Source: JAKFYM01 sp964612065 (GTDB taxonomy: Bacteria; Bdellovibrionota; UBA1018; CAIPTA01). From it: 14,149 nucleotides of DNA. Of the stretch, positions 13,316 through 14,149 are shown one piece after another (position 1 is the first letter of the stretch; the number at the start of each line of letters is the position of its first letter). A program made the translations under genes and the position numbers. Location: positions 1-14,149 of the forward strand of contig CAZTCD010000100.1 in NCBI GenBank assembly GCA_964612065.1, given 5' to 3'. The notes under the pieces were generated by a model that was not told the origin of the DNA, did not search any database, and saw only the letters and a program-made list of their open reading frames with translations.

Positions 13316-14149
13316 ATGAGCCGCACGGCAGAACGCCCCAGCCCGCCTCCCGACGATCGTTTTATCGTGAACGCCTACGTGGACGGCTTCTTCCTCGGCT
13401 TCGCCTCGCTACTCTGCTTTCTCTGGTTCCGCTATGCGGTTCCCGGCTACAGCACCTTGCAGATCCACGAATCGGCGATCTTTCTGGCCACCACGCTGGC
13501 CTGGATCGGATCCTGGCCCCACTTCTCCGCTACTGCCTGGCGCCTCTACGAAAGCCGCGAGAACATCCGCGCTTATCCTCTTACCGCCTGGCTCGCCCCC
13601 GTCCTCGTGATGCTCGCCGCTCTCGGATGTTTCCTCTATCCGGTGAGCTTCGCTCCCTATTTCATAAAACTCTTTCTTCTCTGGAGCCCCTGGCACTTCA
13701 GCCTGCAAACCTTCGGCCTCCTCATGCTCTACTCGCGACGGAGCAATATCCCGGTTCCTCCGCTGGCCAAAAAAGCGCTGGCCGGATTTTTCATCAGCAG
13801 CTTCCTCGTGCAATATTCCGAATCCGAAATCAGCCTGCGCACGGCCTTCATGTATGCGATCACCTATCCGCAGCTCGATCTCCCAGCACTCACCCCTCTT
13901 TTTTTCAAAGCCGTGATGGTTCTATGCCTGGCCGCCTCCGTGATCGGCTGGCTTCCCTCGCTGCGAGCGGCACGCCCCTTCCCCTACTTCCTGGCGCTCC
14001 CTCTGGCCACGCAATACCTCTGGTTCGTTCACGGCACCCGTGATCTTTCCTTCCAGCTCCTCCTCCCGCTCTTTCACGGAATTCAGTACCTGCTGATCGC
14101 CTGGGGGCTCGAGGTGCGAACCAAGGCCGCCAAGGAATCACGCCCCTCT
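13316..14149 (+). CDS. Polytopic membrane protein with conserved-looking histidines, 3' end outside window
   Basis: The frame runs from ATG 13316 to the window edge without a stop, so 278 residues are visible and the end is missing. After a short cytosolic Pro-rich tail there are about eight hydrophobic segments (about 24-42, 54-72, 90-110, 115-139, 153-166, 192-214, 222-238, 247-263). Histidines and glutamines recur in or at the edges of these: H69 in SWPHF, H127 and Q131 in PWHFSLQTFG, H239 in WFVHG, H254 and Q257 in LFHGIQY. This resembles conserved-unknown membrane proteins and some membrane metal- or heme-binding enzymes, but I cannot name the family. There is no Shine-Dalgarno sequence before the ATG; TATAAT lies 9 bases upstream. 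It follows trhO by 28 bases. Confidence 0.85.
   Translation, partial: MSRTAERPSPPPDDRFIVNAYVDGFFLGFASLLCFLWFRYAVPGYSTLQIHESAIFLATTLAWIGSWPHFSATAWRLYESRENIRAYPLTAWLAPVLVMLAALGCFLYPVSFAPYFIKLFLLWSPWHFSLQTFGLLMLYSRRSNIPVPPLAKKALAGFFISSFLVQYSESEISLRTAFMYAITYPQLDLPALTPLFFKAVMVLCLAASVIGWLPSLRAARPFPYFLALPLATQYLWFVHGTRDLSFQLLLPLFHGIQYLLIAWGLEVRTKAAKESRPS

Overview
The window is a protein-dense bacterial segment (13 genes; I see no tRNA, rRNA, mobile element or CRISPR array) from a GC-rich Gram-negative bacterium. Strong AGGAGG-type ribosome sites, GTG and TTG starts, several Sec-exported proteins with paired cysteines, type IV prepilin-like proteins and several secreted or membrane proteases suggest a Bdellovibrionota or related 'deltaproteobacterial' lineage. 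That placement is inference from gene content, not from a marker gene.

Region 1 (3-5300, + strand) looks like one operon. A very large protein of unknown family enters from the left edge. It is followed, with 4-base stop/start overlaps, by two prepilin-like proteins that carry the G|xSLxE processing site. After 29 bases comes an exported protein with three EF-hand-like calcium loops. The layout resembles the minor-pilin operons that build the tip of a type IV pilus or type II secretion pseudopilus, with the calcium-binding protein in the place where PilY1-like adhesins usually sit.

Region 2 (5325-9735) is a protease-rich block. A minus-strand exported metallopeptidase (TTG start) has a catalytic signature strikingly like anthrax lethal factor and the Pro-Pro endopeptidases. 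A plus-strand PAP2 phosphatase is divergent from it. A minus-strand gingipain-like (C25) cysteine protease follows, and then a divergent rhomboid intramembrane protease. Symmetric terminators at 5325-5356 and 7801-7826 separate the converging genes.

Region 3 (10490-14149) holds a small exported SH3-like protein behind a possible sigma-54 promoter and a 5' leader hairpin, three small unrecognised proteins (two with signal peptides), the tRNA hydroxylase gene trhO, and a polytopic membrane protein cut by the right edge.

Two themes deserve attention. One is the M34/lethal-factor-like peptidase in an unusual architecture: signal peptide, six-cysteine domain, Thr/Ser linker, internal hydrophobic segment, Gly/Pro linker, six-cysteine peptidase domain. 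The other is a recurring promoter layout in which a -10-like box lies only 6-9 bases before the start codon of four genes, as in leaderless transcripts.
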